This document shows, one piece after another, positions 62,344 to 64,000 of a DNA stretch of 64,000 nucleotides. The stretch is from the NCBI RefSeq assembly GCF_012927125.1, contig NZ_JABBFZ010000004.1:124001-188000 (forward strand). The letters are read 5' to 3'. A program made the translations under genes and the position numbers. Position 1 is the first letter of the stretch. Every line of letters starts with the position of its first letter. Below the pieces are notes generated by a model. That model searched no databases and was not told the origin of the DNA. It saw only the letters and a program-made list of their open reading frames with translations. Origin of the DNA: Paraburkholderia antibiotica. Its GTDB lineage: Bacteria > Pseudomonadota > Gammaproteobacteria > Burkholderiales > Burkholderiaceae.

Positions 62344-63718
62344 GAGTGTCGATGAAAGTCTGGGCGGAAGAGAAGGCATCGGGAATCGCGCTGCCGAGCA
62401 GCGCCTGCAAGCCGACACGCTGTTCGGCGAGCGCTTCGCGCAACGTCGCGACGTCGATGCGTTTGGTGAGCGCGGCGCTTTGCGCATCGGTGTAGGCGCC
62501 GAGCGCGAGGTCGTGGTCGGCGTAGGCCGCGGCGGACTCCTGCGCGGTGCGCTCGACGCCCGGCAGCGCGGCCTCGGTCTGCTGCAACTGGCGCGCGAGG
62601 ATCGTGCTGTCCTCGCGTAGCCGCGCAACGTCCGCGTAGGCCTGGTTCAGGCGCGTCTGGTATTCGTCGCGCAGCCGTTGGCGGGTCGCTTTTTCGATCG
62701 CGACGTTGCCCTGATTGCGATTGAAGATCGGCAGACTCAGATTGATCTGGAAGCCGCTCGTGTAGATGTTCGACGTGTCGCGTGCGCGTACGAAGCCGAC
62801 CGACAGGCTCGGAAACTGGCTCAGAATCGCCGCGCGATATTTCTGCTCCTGCGCCTCATAGCCGGCTTGCAACGCGATCAGGTCGGGGCGACGATGCGCG
62901 AGGTTGGCGAGGGCCGCGTCGAGCGTGGTGTCGGAAAGCGGCTCGGTGTCGAGATCGTGATCCATCTGCAACTGCACCTGCACGTCCGGTGCGAGACCGA
63001 GCAGCGCATTCAGATCGTGATGCGTTTGCGCGGCCGTGCGTTCGGCGTCGGTGTATTGCTTGCGCGCATCGTTGTAGGCGAGCAGTGCGGTAGTGAGCGT
63101 GTCGTCGGTCAGGTTGCCGTCGGCGCGCGCCGCGGCCATGCGCTCGTAGCGCGTGCGCGCGAGATCGCGCTGCTGTTGCAACAGCGGTAGCGTGCGCTGC
63201 TGGAAGCAACGCTTGATGAACAGCTGCCGCGCCTGCGCGACGATCTGCCATTCCTGCCACAGCAGGCCGAGATCGGTCTTCGCGACCGTTGCGTCGGCGG
63301 ATTGCTTGTTGGCGCTGCGCAGCACGATCGCCATCACGTCGATGCTCAGGCCGTAATTGAACGCGCGCGTGGTGCCGGCCGCGCCCGGATAATCGCTCGA
63401 CACGCTCAATTGCGGATCGGGCAACAGGCCCGCCGAATACGCCTGCGCGCGGGCGATGCCGAGATCGTCGCGGGCCAGCTTCAGGTCGGGATTGTTGGCG
63501 ACCGCGAGCATCGCGACTTCGTCGATGTCGAGACCATCGGCGGGATCGAAGCGATGTGCGGCCAGCTCGGGCAACGGCATGCTGTCGGGATCGATGTGGA
63601 TGCGTTCGAGCGAACGCGCGGACGTGGAGGTGTCCTGCGGCGCGAGCGGCTCGCGGTGATACATCGCGCAGCCGCCGACGAGCAGCGCGCACAGCGGCAC
63701 GAGCGCACGCAGACGCAT
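62333..63718 (-). CDS. RND efflux outer-membrane channel lipoprotein (TolC/OprM/CusC type)
   Basis: 461 residues from this start. The signal RLRALVPLCALLVGGC has a lipobox with Cys17. Two repeats of the outer-membrane-efflux domain follow (SRFDPADGLD... and LALGAYTDAQSAALTKRID). A TTG at 63802 with AGGAG upstream would add 28 Ala/Ser-rich residues before the lipoprotein signal. The operon order (channel, adaptor, pump) is common in Burkholderiales. The promoter lies at 63867-63900. Confidence 0.9.
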   Translation of the reverse strand: MRLRALVPLCALLVGGCAMYHREPLAPQDTSTSARSLERIHIDPDSMPLPELAAHRFDPADGLDIDEVAMLAVANNPDLKLARDDLGIARAQAYSAGLLPDPQLSVSSDYPGAAGTTRAFNYGLSIDVMAIVLRSANKQSADATVAKTDLGLLWQEWQIVAQARQLFIKRCFQQRTLPLLQQQRDLARTRYERMAAARADGNLTDDTLTTALLAYNDARKQYTDAERTAAQTHHDLNALLGLAPDVQVQLQMDHDLDTEPLSDTTLDAALANLAHRRPDLIALQAGYEAQEQKYRAAILSQFPSLSVGFVRARDTSNIYTSGFQINLSLPIFNRNQGNVAIEKATRQRLRDEYQTRLNQAYADVARLREDSTILARQLQQTEAALPGVERTAQESAAAYADHDLALGAYTDAQSAALTKRIDVATLREALAEQRVGLQALLGSAIPDAFSSAQTFIDTHAK

Positions 63719-63866
63719 CGACCGGGATGCGGATGCAACGCGCGACGCAGCCAGCGACGCAAATGTCGACGCGGTGGCCGCAACGGCATGGGAAGCAGAC
63801 AAAATCCGGCTCCTGTGAATCGGTGAAGAGGCGGGCGATCGGGACGATGCCTCGCAAGCGGAGCCA

Positions 63867-63900
63867 ATTGTGAGAAGTACGCGCTTAAGACAGGCTTAAC
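63867..63900 (-). promoter_or_regulatory. PmrA/QseB-type box and promoter of the RND operon
   Basis: On the minus strand GTTAAG-CCTGT-CTTAAG (63900-63884), 11 bases, then CACAAT (4 of 6 to TATAAT, 63872-63867). It fits the PmrA box YTTAAK-N5-YTTAAK except the first base, and has nearly the same spacing as the two hopanoid promoters. Confidence 0.55.
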
Positions 63901-64000
63901 GTGTGGTTGCGTGTGATGATCGGCGGGTGATGGATGGGTGGTTGGGGCGTTGGTTTGCGAGCTATAAGGAGAGACGTGGTGCGGTCGGGCGGCTGATTTT

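Overview
The window is GC-rich, densely coded DNA from a beta-proteobacterium. The gene content points to a Burkholderiales genome and most likely Paraburkholderia: hopanoid side-chain genes, a PcaK-type aromatic acid carrier beside pobA, an mprF-acvB pair, kdu/kdg pectin-uronate genes and PxPV-type secreted proteins. The genus is an inference from gene content, since no rRNA or other marker is present. I see no tRNA, rRNA, CRISPR array, insertion sequence or phage gene.

Layout. 1-9.6 kb: the 3' end of a chemoreceptor gene, a 2-keto-4-pentenoate hydratase-like gene, the stress locus prkA-yeaH-spoVR, and an MHS-family dicarboxylate-type transporter. 9.6-18 kb: a glycosyltransferase, small proteins, a LysR regulator, a DHA2 efflux pump with a divergent LysR regulator and two perfect dyads between them, an AhpD-like protein and ferredoxin-NADP reductase. 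18-26 kb: a PAS-PAS hybrid histidine kinase, then an unassigned four-gene set (acyl-CoA dehydrogenase-like protein, NodS-like methyltransferase, glycosyltransferase, YetF/DUF421 protein), another DHA2 pump, and two short genes of 47 and 44 codons. 26-32 kb: mprF-acvB (lysyl-phosphatidylglycerol synthesis and turnover), then ilvA preceded by an isoleucine-rich leader peptide and an attenuator. 32-40 kb: pobA, a PobR-type AraC regulator and a divergent five-gene operon (SDR, flavin dehydrogenase, NIPSNAP, SDR, PcaK-like carrier) that may deliver 4-hydroxybenzoate to PobA. 40-48 kb: His-rich exported proteins, the kduI-kduD-kdgR operon divergent from kdgT with two matching palindromic operators, a GNAT acetyltransferase and an aldehyde dehydrogenase. 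48-64 kb: a cold-shock gene behind a 4 x 15 bp tandem repeat, then a hopanoid block (hpnJ, hpnI, a novel 125-codon frame, hpnL; a two-component system; a small membrane protein, a second HpnI-type glycosyltransferase and hpnK) and a convergent tripartite RND efflux operon.

The most notable observation is in the last block. The promoters in front of hpnJ and in front of the second hopanoid operon share a 20-base direct-repeat element (CTTMAGGTTTCCTTCAGCTT), followed at the same distance by the same -10 hexamer TACTAT. The RND operon carries a related box, GTTAAG-N5-CTTAAG. These resemble PmrA/QseB-type sites, and a PmrA/QseB-like regulator plus a sensor kinase with an acidic periplasmic patch lie between the two hopanoid operons. 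This suggests one envelope-stress regulon joining hopanoid head-group modification and efflux. The second is an apparent ribosome-mediated isoleucine attenuator upstream of ilvA.
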